A stretch of 13,434 nt of DNA from an uncultured Tessaracoccus sp. (GTDB lineage: Bacteria; Actinomycetota; Actinomycetes; Propionibacteriales; Propionibacteriaceae), in assembly GCF_947255005.1 (NCBI RefSeq), contig NZ_CAMYFI010000061.1, positions 1-13,434 on the forward strand, given 5' to 3'. Shown in pieces: positions 13,354-13,434 of the stretch. The notes beneath the pieces were generated by a model. It was not told where the DNA came from. It saw only the letters and a list, made by a program, of their open reading frames with translations, and made no database searches. The stretch's first letter is position 1. Every line of letters begins with the position of its first letter. Position numbers and translations under genes: made by a program.

Positions 13354-13387
13354 ATGCCTGAGCCTCGCCGACGCCCCACCCCTCACC
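13354..13387 (+). CDS. Possible start of an unidentified gene, cut by the contig end
   Basis: ATG 13354 opens a frame of 11 codons (MPEPRRRPTPH) before genomic sequence ends at adapter. It is divergent from recO. The proline/arginine-rich start is typical of high-GC N-termini and gives no family. In other actinobacteria uppS or leuA can lie near recO, but nothing here identifies either. Confidence 0.3.
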
Positions 13388-13434
13388 CTGTCTCTTATAC
13401 ACATCTCCGAGCCCACGAGACGTCCTGGATAATC
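13388..13434. other. Illumina Nextera adapter contamination
   Basis: Bases 13388-13406 read CTGTCTCTTATACACATCT, the 19-base Tn5 mosaic end, and 13407-13421 continue as the Nextera read-2 adapter (CCGAGCCCACGAGAC). The next ten bases (13422-13431) sit where an i7 index belongs, and the final ATC matches the start of the P7-side sequence. This is library adapter, not genome. Confidence 0.97.

Overview
The window looks like chromosomal DNA from a high-GC actinobacterium. The evidence is GC-rich coding sequence in the housekeeping genes, GTG starts, a SMART-style sugar ABC operon without its own ATPase gene, a zur gene linked to znuACB and recO, and start codons placed where a transcript would begin (leaderless genes). 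I cannot name the genus; Propionibacteriaceae or a relative is only a guess. The right end is not genome: from 13388 onward it is Illumina Nextera adapter, so the window is probably a whole assembly contig ending near 13387.

Layout. The left two thirds, about 89-8923, is one co-directional minus-strand block. In transcription order it holds an intracellular GH36 alpha-galactosidase, two sugar ABC permeases, a sugar-binding lipoprotein, a ROK repressor-like regulator, a tRNA-dihydrouridine synthase (dusB) and a dNTP triphosphohydrolase (dgt). Spacings are small or negative throughout: 41, 5, 11, -4, 36 and 4 bp. A good promoter upstream of the alpha-galactosidase is overlapped by a perfect 17-bp inverted repeat with a 9-bp centre, the likely operator of the ROK protein. 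The sugar genes are visibly lower in GC than their neighbours.

A small minus-strand gene for a dimeric alpha/beta-barrel (antibiotic biosynthesis monooxygenase-like) protein lies at 9061-9345. The plus-strand zinc uptake operon znuA-znuC-znuB-zur follows at 9410-12593, with every gene overlapping the next. Its promoter carries a Fur/Zur-type box over the -10 and the start codon, which predicts Zur autoregulation of the operon under zinc-replete conditions. All three transporter proteins carry histidine-rich segments. recO runs convergently to zur, 7 bp away, and a divergent unidentified gene begins at 13354 just before the adapter.

How the genes work together. Alpha-galactosides such as melibiose or raffinose would be bound by the lipoprotein, imported by the two permeases powered by an ATPase encoded elsewhere, and cleaved in the cytoplasm, with the ROK protein sensing sugar at the operator. 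The zinc operon is a separate scavenging unit. No clearly new defence or biosynthetic system is visible. The most interesting signals are the Zur-controlled leaderless znuA start, the histidine-rich decoration of all three transporter parts, the ROK operator, and the likely read-through from a sugar operon into dusB-dgt.
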